Shown piece after piece: positions 16,310 to 23,480 of a stretch of DNA of 30,426 nucleotides. The position numbers were made by a program, and so were the translations under genes. Source of the DNA: Porphyromonadaceae bacterium UBA7207 (GTDB taxonomy: Bacteria > Bacteroidota > Bacteroidia > Bacteroidales > Muribaculaceae); contig DKUJ01000031.1 of the NCBI GenBank assembly GCA_002490635.1, positions 1 through 30,426 on the forward strand, written 5' to 3'. A model generated the notes under the pieces. The model made no database searches and was not told where the DNA came from. It worked only from the letters and a program-made list of their open reading frames with translations. Every line of letters begins with the position of its first letter. Positions within the stretch are counted from its first letter, which is position 1.

Positions 16310-16347
16310 GGCGTCCGCCACTCCGGACTACCGAAGCGGCGGACGCC
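16310..16347. repeat. GC-rich stem-loop between the POT and TPR genes
   Basis: GGCGTCCGCC (16310-16319) and GGCGGACGCC (16338-16347) form a perfect 10-bp stem with an 18-base loop. On the minus strand it follows the transporter stop codon, but no T run comes after it. It may attenuate read-through into the TPR gene, which has no consensus promoter in this gap, or protect the upstream mRNA. Confidence 0.6.
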
Positions 16348-16369
16348 GATATTGGAATGGAAATGATTG

Positions 16370-17956
16370 TCAGATTACGTTTTCGTCGTCGCTCTCGATT
16401 TTTGCAGGAGCGGCAGCTGGTTCGACGCGGTCGGAGGTGACGCGTTCGAGCCACTTGACCATGCCGAACATAACGCCCATGGAGACGATGCACACCAGCA
16501 TGAACACACCCCAGCAAATCCAGAGGCTCCAGTTGTTGTACATCAGCGGGCCGAGGGGCAGAAGGAGGTTACCGACAGCGGTGGCTCCCAGCCAGAGACC
16601 CTGGCACAGACCCTGCATGTGGCTCGGTGCCACTTTGGATACGAACGAGAGTCCCAGGGGCGAGATAAACAGTTCGGCTACAGTGAGGAAGAAGTACAGC
16701 ACGATAAGCACCCACGGACCTGCCTTTATGCCGGCGGTCTCGCTGAGCGGCATCGATTTGAAGATGTCGGCCGAGGGGTAGTCCATAACCCAGGAAATAA
16801 CCATCAGGAAAAGGTAGGCCACAGCGGCGAGTCCCATGCCGATGGCAATCTTGCGGGGAGTGGAGATTTCGATGCCTTTCTTTGAGAGTGTGCTGAAAAG
16901 CAGCATGATCAGCGGAGTGAGCACAATCACGAAGAATGGATTCACTGCCTGCCAGATTTCAGGGGCTATGGTGTCGGTGACACAGAAGTCGCGGGCGAAG
17001 AGGCTCAGTGAGGTGCCGTTCTGGTGGAAGGAGAACCAGAAGAAGATAACCACCGCAAGTACGGCCAGAAGAGCATAGAGGCGCTGGCGGATTTCTCCGG
17101 CCATGGCCTTGCGCTCGGCCTGCGAGATACGCACGGCTGGACCTGCTTCTTTCTTGGCGGGGGTGGGGAGGATTTTCTTTGTAGCCAGGAAGATGGTCAG
17201 CGAGATGAGCATCGCGGCCACGGAGGCTATGAAGGAATAGTGGATGCCGGTGTTGAACACTTCGAGGTACTGGCTGCAGAATGCTGACACATCGGCTGCG
17301 GCTTCGCCATTGTTTACCTGGCTGATGAGCGCCATCAGGTTGTCGGCGTCCTGAGAGTTCATGCTGTCGGTTACACTGAGGTACTTGTGGCAGAGTTCGG
17401 GAAGCTGTGCGTTATATGTGAGATTGTGCACGCCGAGCCACCACGAGCGCAGCATGGGAGCCACGAAGGGTGCGATGAGGCCGCCGATGTTGATGAACAC
17501 ATAGAAAATCTGGAAGCCGGAGTCGCGCTGCGAGGAATATTTGGGATTGTCGTAGAGCTGGCCGACAAGAGCCTGCAGATTGCCTTTGAAAAGGCCGTTG
17601 CCGAATGCTATGAGGAACAGGGCGGCGCAAGTCATCGGAAGCAGCCAGCCGATATTGTCGGATGTGGACAGGATGGGAATCGATAGAACGCCGTAGCCGA
17701 AGGTCATTACCACAAGGCCGCTGGCGATGGTGCCTTTGTAGTTGCGTGTCTTGTCGGCGATGAAGCCGCCGACAAGGCTCAGAATGTAGATGCCGGCGTA
17801 GAAGATTGAATAGATAAGTGTGCTTTGTTCTTCGGCCAGACCGAACTTGGAGCATAGGAAAAGCACAAGCACGGCATTCATTATGTAGTAGCCGAAGCGT
17901 TCGCCCATGTTGCTGAGGGCGGCGGGGATTAGACCTTTGGGTTGTTTTGTAAACAT
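16370..17956 (-). CDS. POT/PTR-family peptide transporter (MFS)
   Basis: A 528-residue inner-membrane protein of the proton-dependent oligopeptide transporter family, with about 14 hydrophobic segments. The N-terminal signature is NMGERFGYY (16-24), the POT ExxERFxYY motif in TM1. The second Glu (Glu19) and Arg20 are kept but the first Glu position is Asn16. FIADKTRNYKGTI in the TM2-TM3 loop also fits the MFS pattern. An unusually long loop (about 165-235) faces the periplasm, and the C-terminus is acidic and cytoplasmic. It probably imports di- and tripeptides, although loss of the first motif glutamate raises a question about proton coupling. It is transcribed from its own consensus promoter. 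Confidence 0.87.
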   Translation of the reverse strand: MFTKQPKGLIPAALSNMGERFGYYIMNAVLVLFLCSKFGLAEEQSTLIYSIFYAGIYILSLVGGFIADKTRNYKGTIASGLVVMTFGYGVLSIPILSTSDNIGWLLPMTCAALFLIAFGNGLFKGNLQALVGQLYDNPKYSSQRDSGFQIFYVFINIGGLIAPFVAPMLRSWWLGVHNLTYNAQLPELCHKYLSVTDSMNSQDADNLMALISQVNNGEAAADVSAFCSQYLEVFNTGIHYSFIASVAAMLISLTIFLATKKILPTPAKKEAGPAVRISQAERKAMAGEIRQRLYALLAVLAVVIFFWFSFHQNGTSLSLFARDFCVTDTIAPEIWQAVNPFFVIVLTPLIMLLFSTLSKKGIEISTPRKIAIGMGLAAVAYLFLMVISWVMDYPSADIFKSMPLSETAGIKAGPWVLIVLYFFLTVAELFISPLGLSFVSKVAPSHMQGLCQGLWLGATAVGNLLLPLGPLMYNNWSLWICWGVFMLVCIVSMGVMFGMVKWLERVTSDRVEPAAAPAKIESDDENVI

Positions 17957-18022
17957 AACGTTGGATAAATGGTGACAGGTCGAATGGCCGACGGCGTCGG
18001 TGTCTGCCGTAGCTCTTCGCCG

Positions 18023-18053
18023 CTAAGTTAGGCAATTTCCGCTACAATACAAA
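18023..18053 (-). promoter_or_regulatory. Promoter for the POT transporter
   Basis: On the minus strand TTTG (18050-18053), 19 bases, then TAACTTAG (18023-18030), one mismatch from TAnnTTTG. The -7 box is 66 bases upstream of the start. Confidence 0.65.
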
Positions 18054-18064
18054 ACTTTTTTGGC

Positions 18065-18108
18065 CACAGCCCGGCGATGCGGCGCTATGGCGGCATCGTC
18101 GGGCTGTG
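18065..18108. terminator. Strong stem-loop after thiL, candidate terminator
   Basis: A 16-bp stem (CACAGCCCGGCGATGC at 18065-18080 with 18093-18108, one G-T pair) lies 21 bases past the thiL stop and just upstream of the POT promoter. No T run follows on either strand, so intrinsic termination is uncertain. Its position at the end of the sppA-lpxK-pnp-thiL cluster still favours a terminator or mRNA 3'-end role. Confidence 0.5.
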
Positions 18109-18129
18109 ACTGAATATGTTGCAGAAAGC

Positions 18130-19164
18130 TCAGGCCAGAGGATTCCAGCCCTGGGCTTTCAGCGGAATCTCGTTGCCGTCGCGGGTCACCATGGCGCAGC
18201 CGTCGCCGGCCTTGGTGATATAGCCGATTACCCTGACTCCTTTTATGGCCACCACTTTGTCGTGGTCGGTAAGCGGCACGGTAAAGAGCAGTTCATAATC
18301 TTCGCCGCCGTTGAGTGCGGCGGTGACCAGATTCATATTCAGCTCTTCGGCCATCACTGCTGTCTGGTAGTCTATGGGGATACGTTCCTCATAGATGCGG
18401 CAGCCGGTATCGCTTTGCCGGCAGATATGTATCAGTTCGCTGGAGAGGCCGTCGCTGATATCCATCATCGCCGTGGGGCGGATTCCGGCTTTGTGGAGCT
18501 CTTCGATTATGTCGCGCCGTGCTTCGGGTTTCAGCTGGCGTTCCACCAGGTATTCTTTACCGCTGAAGTCCGGCTCGAAATCGCTTTGTCCTGCCGATGC
18601 GGTCTTTTCGCGTTCGAGCAGCTGGAGACCCATATATGCGGCGCCAAGGTCGCCGGTGACGCATATAAGATCGGTGTCGCGGGCACCATCGCGACGGATG
18701 GACTCGCCCTGAGGCACTTCGCCGATGCAGGTAATGGAAATCACCAGTCCCTGGTGCGAGGCACAGGTGTCGCCGCCGACAATGTCCACTCCATATTTCT
18801 GGCAGGCGAGGCGGATTCCGCTGTAGAGCGCTTCGATGTGCTCCACAGTGAAACGCCGCGAGATGCCCAGGCTGACAGTGATTTGCCGGGGAGTGCCGCC
18901 CATGGCGTAGACATCTGAGAAGTTCACTACCGCCGATTTGTAGCCTAAATGTTTCAGAGGAACATAGGTGAGGTCGAAGTGGACGTTCTCCAGAAGCAGG
19001 TCGGTGGTTACAAGTGTGTCGAGACCTGTTTTCTGGCTGAGCACTGCGGCATCGTCGCCAACGCCTTTAACGGTATTCGGGCTGTTGTATTCGAGTCCTG
19101 CGGTCAGCCTGTCTATGAGTCCGAACTCTCCAAGCTGGGATATTTCCGTTTGCTTTTCCTCCAT
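18130..19164 (-). CDS. thiL: Thiamine-monophosphate kinase
   Basis: ThiL phosphorylates thiamine monophosphate to thiamine diphosphate using ATP, the last step in making the cofactor used by KorAB and other enzymes. It is a 344-residue member of the PurM/AIR synthase-like ATPase superfamily. The motifs seen are KGVGDDAAV (33-41), VNFSDVYAMGG (80-90), VGGDTCAS and, in the C-terminal half, MMDISDGLSSEL and GGEDYELLF. I chose ATG at 19164; a TTG one codon earlier (19167) is in frame and either could be used. It follows pnp with only three bases between stop and start, so the two are co-translated. The neighbour order sppA-lpxK-pnp-thiL suggests one transcript. Confidence 0.95.
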   Translation of the reverse strand: MEEKQTEISQLGEFGLIDRLTAGLEYNSPNTVKGVGDDAAVLSQKTGLDTLVTTDLLLENVHFDLTYVPLKHLGYKSAVVNFSDVYAMGGTPRQITVSLGISRRFTVEHIEALYSGIRLACQKYGVDIVGGDTCASHQGLVISITCIGEVPQGESIRRDGARDTDLICVTGDLGAAYMGLQLLEREKTASAGQSDFEPDFSGKEYLVERQLKPEARRDIIEELHKAGIRPTAMMDISDGLSSELIHICRQSDTGCRIYEERIPIDYQTAVMAEELNMNLVTAALNGGEDYELLFTVPLTDHDKVVAIKGVRVIGYITKAGDGCAMVTRDGNEIPLKAQGWNPLA

Positions 19165-19167
19165 CAA

Positions 19168-19980
19168 TCAGCAGTTTTCGACCATGGCTTTCATAAGAGC
19201 CACAACGGTTGGCTGAGCCTTGAGTGCCGCTTTCTGCACTTCTTCGTGGGTCGGTACTTCGGTGATGTCTTTGCCGCCAAGGTCGGTGATTACGGAGATT
19301 CCGAACACGCGCATGTCGCCGTGGCGGGCCACAATCACTTCAGGCACCGTGCTCATGCCCACTGCATCACCTCCGATAACGCGGAAATATTCGTATTCGG
19401 CTGGCGTCTCGAATGTGGGACCTGTTGTGCCCACATATACGCCATGCATCAGGCGGATGCCTTTCTCAAGGGCTATACGGTCGGCCAGAGCCACGAGTTC
19501 CTTGGAGAAGGGTTCTGTCATGGCGGGGAAGCGCGGGCCGAGTTCGTCGTAGTTGTGGCCGCGGAGCGGATTTTCCGGGAATAGGTTTATCTGGTCGGTG
19601 ATAACCATAACGTCGCCTACCTTGAATTCCTTGTTCATGCCGCCGGCAGCGTTGCTCACGAAGAGGGTTTCGATGCCGAGCGCTTTCATAACGCGTACGG
19701 GGAAGGTCACTGTCTTCATGTCGTAGCCTTCGTAGTAGTGGAAGCGTCCCTGCATGGCCATGACGCGGCGTCCGCCCATATCGCCGAAGATAAGGTTGCC
19801 TTTGTGCCCCTGGACTGTGGATACGGGGAAGTTGGGAATCTCGGAATAAGGAATGTATATGGCGTTTTCGATGTGGTCCACCAGTGTGCCCAGGCCAGTG
19901 CCCAGTATGATGCCGATTTTAGGAAGTTCGCCTGCGCGTCCGCGGAGGTAATCGGCTGTCTGTTTGATTTTTTCGAGCAT
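19168..19980 (-). CDS. Purine-nucleoside phosphorylase (trimeric type)
   Basis: Catalyses phosphorolysis of purine nucleosides to free base and (deoxy)ribose 1-phosphate in purine salvage. The 270-residue length and motifs fit the trimeric, human PNP-like family. Phosphate-site residues are in GTGLGTL (27-33, Thr28 in place of the usual Ser), His60, Arg79 and Ser210. His81 and Tyr83 lie in GRFHYYEGY; SNAAGG is at 109-114; GPTFETPAEYE contains Glu191; Met209 is in GMSTVPE. The residue matching human Asn243 is Asp233 (ISVITDLGG), which may widen specificity to 6-aminopurine nucleosides. The gene sits between lpxK (69 bases) and thiL (3 bases). The symbol could be punA; I leave it blank. Confidence 0.93.
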   Translation of the reverse strand: MLEKIKQTADYLRGRAGELPKIGIILGTGLGTLVDHIENAIYIPYSEIPNFPVSTVQGHKGNLIFGDMGGRRVMAMQGRFHYYEGYDMKTVTFPVRVMKALGIETLFVSNAAGGMNKEFKVGDVMVITDQINLFPENPLRGHNYDELGPRFPAMTEPFSKELVALADRIALEKGIRLMHGVYVGTTGPTFETPAEYEYFRVIGGDAVGMSTVPEVIVARHGDMRVFGISVITDLGGKDITEVPTHEEVQKAALKAQPTVVALMKAMVENC

Positions 19981-20049
19981 GGTTATTATCGTTAGTTACG
20001 GGATTTGCTTATTGTTTGCTTGTCCGGAAGTAGAACACGCCGCCGTGAG

Positions 20050-21150
20050 TCAATGTTCTTTCCGGGGGTGATTGCCATCGATGATTTTGCGGAGCACCTC
20101 GATTATTCCAGGCTCGTTGTCCGGCCTGTCGAATTCCACCGAGATGGGAAGGTAGAAGGTGGATGCCTTAAGCTCATAGGGGAAGTATGGATTGGCTTTG
20201 AGCCGCACGGCGTCCTTCTCGGTGGTGACAATAATACGCTGGCCGCCCTTGCGAAGGCTGTCGAAGCGCCCCTGGATATATTCGATGTCTTTGCGGGTGT
20301 AGTTGTGGTGGTCGGGGTATATGTCGACTTTCACCCTTGCCCCGTGGCTTTTCACCTGGCGGATAAACGGGCGCGGGTTGCCTATGCCAGCAATGGCGAG
20401 GATTCTGTCGTTTTCGCCGAGCCAGTCAAGGTAGGGGACAGTAGTGGCAAGTTCAGGGAATACCGGCCGAAGCTCCTTGTATTGGAAGTGCGAGAAGAAC
20501 AGATGCTGGAACGGCATGAGATCGTAGTTTCCGCGCACATCGCTGTAGTCGAACGGCCGCATGTTTGTCGGGCACTTGCTCACGATGAGTATTTCGGCTC
20601 GGTTGAGCCCCCGGCGGCCTTCGCGTAGATTGCCGTACGGCAGAAGGCTGTCGCGATATACCGGACGGTTATATTCGCTCACCACCACAGAAACCGTGGG
20701 TTTCACGTAGCGGTGCTGGAAGGCGTCGTCGAGCACTATTAGGTCGATTGCCGGGTTGATGCGCATTATCTCCTCGATGCCGGCCACACGGTCCTCGCAT
20801 ACCACCATCATGACTTCGCCATCGAATTTATGATATATCTGGTATGCCTCGTCGCCTATGTCGCGGGGTGTGGAAGTAGAGCCGGCGACCACAAAGCCCT
20901 TTGTGCTCCTTCTGTAGCCACGGCTTAGAACCGCCACTTTGCGGGTTTTGCGGAACGCATCCACGATATATTCCACATGTGGTGTCTTTCCTGTACCTCC
21001 CACTGCGAGATTGCCCACTGTGATGATGGGCACTTCGAACGTGTGTTCTTTGAGGATTTTCCAGTCAAAGAACTTGTTGCGCATGTACGTGGCTGCTCCG
21101 TAGAGTTTGCTGCATGGAAGCAGGACGACTTTAGAGAGTATCGATGGCAT
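20050..21150 (-). CDS. lpxK: Tetraacyldisaccharide 4'-kinase
   Basis: LpxK phosphorylates the 4' position of the lipid A disaccharide precursor to give lipid IVA, at the cytoplasmic face of the inner membrane. The protein is 366 residues, slightly longer than the E. coli enzyme. The Walker A motif is GNLAVGGTGKTP (46-57). LSRGYRR follows near residue 75, and LDDAFQHRYV with the conserved DDAFQHR block lies near residue 140, all typical of LpxK. The N-terminal hydrophobic stretch (about 1-25) provides membrane attachment. In the cluster it follows sppA by 51 bases and precedes pnp by 69 bases; no promoter-like box is seen in either gap. Confidence 0.95.
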   Translation of the reverse strand: MPSILSKVVLLPCSKLYGAATYMRNKFFDWKILKEHTFEVPIITVGNLAVGGTGKTPHVEYIVDAFRKTRKVAVLSRGYRRSTKGFVVAGSTSTPRDIGDEAYQIYHKFDGEVMMVVCEDRVAGIEEIMRINPAIDLIVLDDAFQHRYVKPTVSVVVSEYNRPVYRDSLLPYGNLREGRRGLNRAEILIVSKCPTNMRPFDYSDVRGNYDLMPFQHLFFSHFQYKELRPVFPELATTVPYLDWLGENDRILAIAGIGNPRPFIRQVKSHGARVKVDIYPDHHNYTRKDIEYIQGRFDSLRKGGQRIIVTTEKDAVRLKANPYFPYELKASTFYLPISVEFDRPDNEPGIIEVLRKIIDGNHPRKEH

Positions 21151-21201
21151 GTCGTGGAGGTTTGCAGGAACTCGTGAAATGCGTTTATATCCGGTATATT
21201 T

Positions 21202-22980
21202 TTAGTGGAAACGGACAATTTCCATACGCGCCTGCATCGGATTCATGGAACGGAGCCGGCGGATGAATCGGATACTTTCCATCGTTGCGGGATCAGCTGC
21301 AGCTGCTTCAGTAACAGTCGAAAGCTCGGCGGCTATGTTGCCCTGGCGCAGAACCTGAAGCCACATCTCTTCCTTGACCGCGGGATACGACTGTACGGCA
21401 TCGCTGTCGAGGTCGACTTCTGAGCTGATGGCGGCTACTGCATCGGCAAGTGAGCCGAGCGTGTCAACAAGTCCTAACTGCAGTGCTTTGGCGCCGACCC
21501 ATACGCGGCCTTCGGCGATGGCTTTCACGGAATCGACAGGCATGTCGCGGCCGTTGGCGACACGGGTGGTGAATGTTTCGTATATCTGGTCGACACTGCG
21601 CTGCATGGCAGCGTGCTGCTGGGGAGTCATCGGCTCCATGAGGCTGATGCCGGCGGCATTGGCGTTGGTTTCCACAGTGCTGAAGTCCACGCCGAGTTTG
21701 TCGGTAACCAGTCCGCTTAAATCAGGAATCATACCGAATACACCGATGCTGCCGGTAATGGTGGTGGCGTCGGCAAAAATGCGGTCGGCTCCGCAGCTTA
21801 TGTAGTAGCCTCCGGAGGCTGCATAGTCGCCCATGCTCACATAGAAAGGCTTGCCCTTGCTTTTGAAATATTCCAGAGCATGCCATATCTGTTCCGAGGC
21901 GAACGCGCTGCCGCCGCCGGAATTTACGCGGAGCACAAGGCCGCGCACTTTGTCGTTGTCGGCCAGGTCGATGATTTCAGGAGCCATCCTGCTGCCTACG
22001 ATGCCTTCCTTGCCGTTGTCGACGATATCACCGACGGCGAAGAGTACTGCAACGTGGGGGCGCTCCGTGTTTTCGATGGAGCCGAATATGTCGGAGCCGC
22101 TCATGTACTCAGCCGGAGAAACCAGGGGCAGTTCGGCTTCGCGTTTGGCACCGGCTATGTCGCGCAGAATATTCTCCACGTTGTTGCGGTATTCGAGGCG
22201 GTCCACAAGTCTGCGTTCCACGAAATCATTGGCCGGCAAGGTGAAAATAATTTCCGAGGCCCAGGTGCGGATGCTGTCGTTGCTGATGCCGCGTCCGGTG
22301 GCAATCTCGTTGCTTGCATAGGCCCAAAGGCTGTCGCAGTACTGCTGCATCTGCAGGCGGGCAGGCTCGCTCATGGAACTGAGAATAAAGGGCTCTACAG
22401 CACTTTTGAAGGTGCCGACTTTGATAATCTGCATCCTGATGCCGAGTTTGTCGAGTGCGTTGCGGAAGAAAGGAGTTATGCCTCCGACACCGTGGATGTC
22501 GACAGCGCCCATCGGGTTCAGGTACACGGAGTCGGCACGGGAGGCCAGAATGTAGTCGCCCTGGGCGTAGTTGTCGGCATAGGCGATTACGGGTTTCCCG
22601 CTGCGGATCTTGAAGCGGTCTATCGCTTCGGCCAGTTCCTCGCGGGATGCCATGCCCATGGCTGCCCCCGCACAGTCGAGGTACAGTGCTTTTATTTTGT
22701 TGTCGTCGGCTGCGGCGTCAAGCGCTGCGAGCATCTGTTGCAGGGTAGGAGTGTTGTTCTCGAGGTTCTGGATGGCGGTAAGCACATCGGTTTCCTGCTC
22801 ACGCTCCTCGACAACGCCGCTGAGGTTTAGATAGAGGATGGATTTGGAATTCTTGTTTCCTGAAGCAGAGCGTCCGGCCACCACGCCGACAAGCATAATA
22901 CCGCACAGGAATGCCAGAAGAAGCGAAACCCAGATGCCGGCCATGGTGCCGAGCATGGATATGAAGAAGCGTTTAAGCAT
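21202..22980 (-). CDS. sppA: Signal peptide peptidase SppA, 67 kDa type
   Basis: A membrane-anchored serine protease that degrades signal peptides left in the inner membrane after export. Residues 8-36 form a single transmembrane helix. The protein has the tandem-domain layout of the long (E. coli-type) form: an N-terminal domain with the catalytic lysine Lys192 (KVGTFKSAVEPF) and a C-terminal domain with the nucleophile Ser389 (GDYAASGGYYIS). The VNSGGGSAFASEQIW block (352-366) shapes the active site. At 592 residues it is close to the 618 of E. coli. It heads a cluster with lpxK, pnp and thiL and has a -7 promoter box 73 bases upstream. Confidence 0.95.
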   Translation of the reverse strand: MLKRFFISMLGTMAGIWVSLLLAFLCGIMLVGVVAGRSASGNKNSKSILYLNLSGVVEEREQETDVLTAIQNLENNTPTLQQMLAALDAAADDNKIKALYLDCAGAAMGMASREELAEAIDRFKIRSGKPVIAYADNYAQGDYILASRADSVYLNPMGAVDIHGVGGITPFFRNALDKLGIRMQIIKVGTFKSAVEPFILSSMSEPARLQMQQYCDSLWAYASNEIATGRGISNDSIRTWASEIIFTLPANDFVERRLVDRLEYRNNVENILRDIAGAKREAELPLVSPAEYMSGSDIFGSIENTERPHVAVLFAVGDIVDNGKEGIVGSRMAPEIIDLADNDKVRGLVLRVNSGGGSAFASEQIWHALEYFKSKGKPFYVSMGDYAASGGYYISCGADRIFADATTITGSIGVFGMIPDLSGLVTDKLGVDFSTVETNANAAGISLMEPMTPQQHAAMQRSVDQIYETFTTRVANGRDMPVDSVKAIAEGRVWVGAKALQLGLVDTLGSLADAVAAISSEVDLDSDAVQSYPAVKEEMWLQVLRQGNIAAELSTVTEAAAADPATMESIRFIRRLRSMNPMQARMEIVRFH

Positions 22981-23053
22981 GGAGTTATATAGTTTTCGCG
23001 TGGTTGAAATTGTGTGTTTGCTGTTATGAAACCGACAGAACCGGCTCTTCGGG

Positions 23054-23061
23054 CAAAGATA
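23054..23061 (-). promoter_or_regulatory. -7 element for the sppA cluster
   Basis: TATCTTTG on the minus strand matches TAnnTTTG, 73 bases upstream of the sppA start. No clear TTTG is found at the usual -33 spacing. It lies in the gap after the ftsX operon, whose final transcript may also run through here because no clear hairpin terminator is visible. Confidence 0.5.
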
Positions 23062-23086
23062 GCCAAAAAAAGTGTTTTATGTAGCT

Positions 23087-23476
23087 TTATACGGTGTTTT
23101 TTAGCACCATGGCGAATTCGCGTGGCAATATCACGTTGGGCAATGCCGCCGCCGCTGCGAAAAGAGGCGCTATCTGGCTGTCGCTGAAACCTGCTATGCC
23201 GCAGCCTATGCGGGTTACATAGAACGTCTTGAACGGTAGCAGCCGTGCTATTTCTATGAATTGGTCGACATACGGTTTTATGGTCTCCACACCTCCCTGC
23301 ATGGTAGGGATGGCGTAGGATTGTCCCATCAGTCCGGCGCCGAGTCCGGGAACGGCGCCGAAGCATAATTGGGCGGTGCGTGCCGCGCCGCCGGCATGGC
23401 GTCCTTCGAGATTGCTGCCGAACACGAACACTTCGTTAGGACCGAGACTGCTTATCTGAGGTGGGGTATACATCAT
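23087..23476 (-). CDS. A1S_2505-like (macro-like fold?) small protein
   Basis: A 129-residue cytoplasmic protein that resembles a family found in phages and scattered bacteria, often annotated as A1S_2505 family phage non-structural protein. The visible signature is VFVFGSNLEGRHAGGAAR (16-33), then GxGxGLMGQSYAIPT (45-58) and FYVTRIGCGIAGFSDSQIAPLF (85-106). The GSN...G..GAA start and the late GCG..G block recall macrodomain-like ligand sites, but that link is inference and no biochemical function is established to my knowledge. It is the last gene of the long ftsX operon, starting four bases after the DoxX-type gene, so it is expressed with core genes despite its phage-associated family. Two ATGs (23476, 23473) are possible starts. 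Confidence 0.7.
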   Translation of the reverse strand: MMYTPPQISSLGPNEVFVFGSNLEGRHAGGAARTAQLCFGAVPGLGAGLMGQSYAIPTMQGGVETIKPYVDQFIEIARLLPFKTFYVTRIGCGIAGFSDSQIAPLFAAAAALPNVILPREFAMVLKNTV

Positions 23477-23480
23477 TTCT

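Noticed and set aside
21880..22830. 316-codon open frame antisense to sppA
   Set aside because: The sppA frame carries both catalytic residues; the antisense translation has no domain-like pattern.
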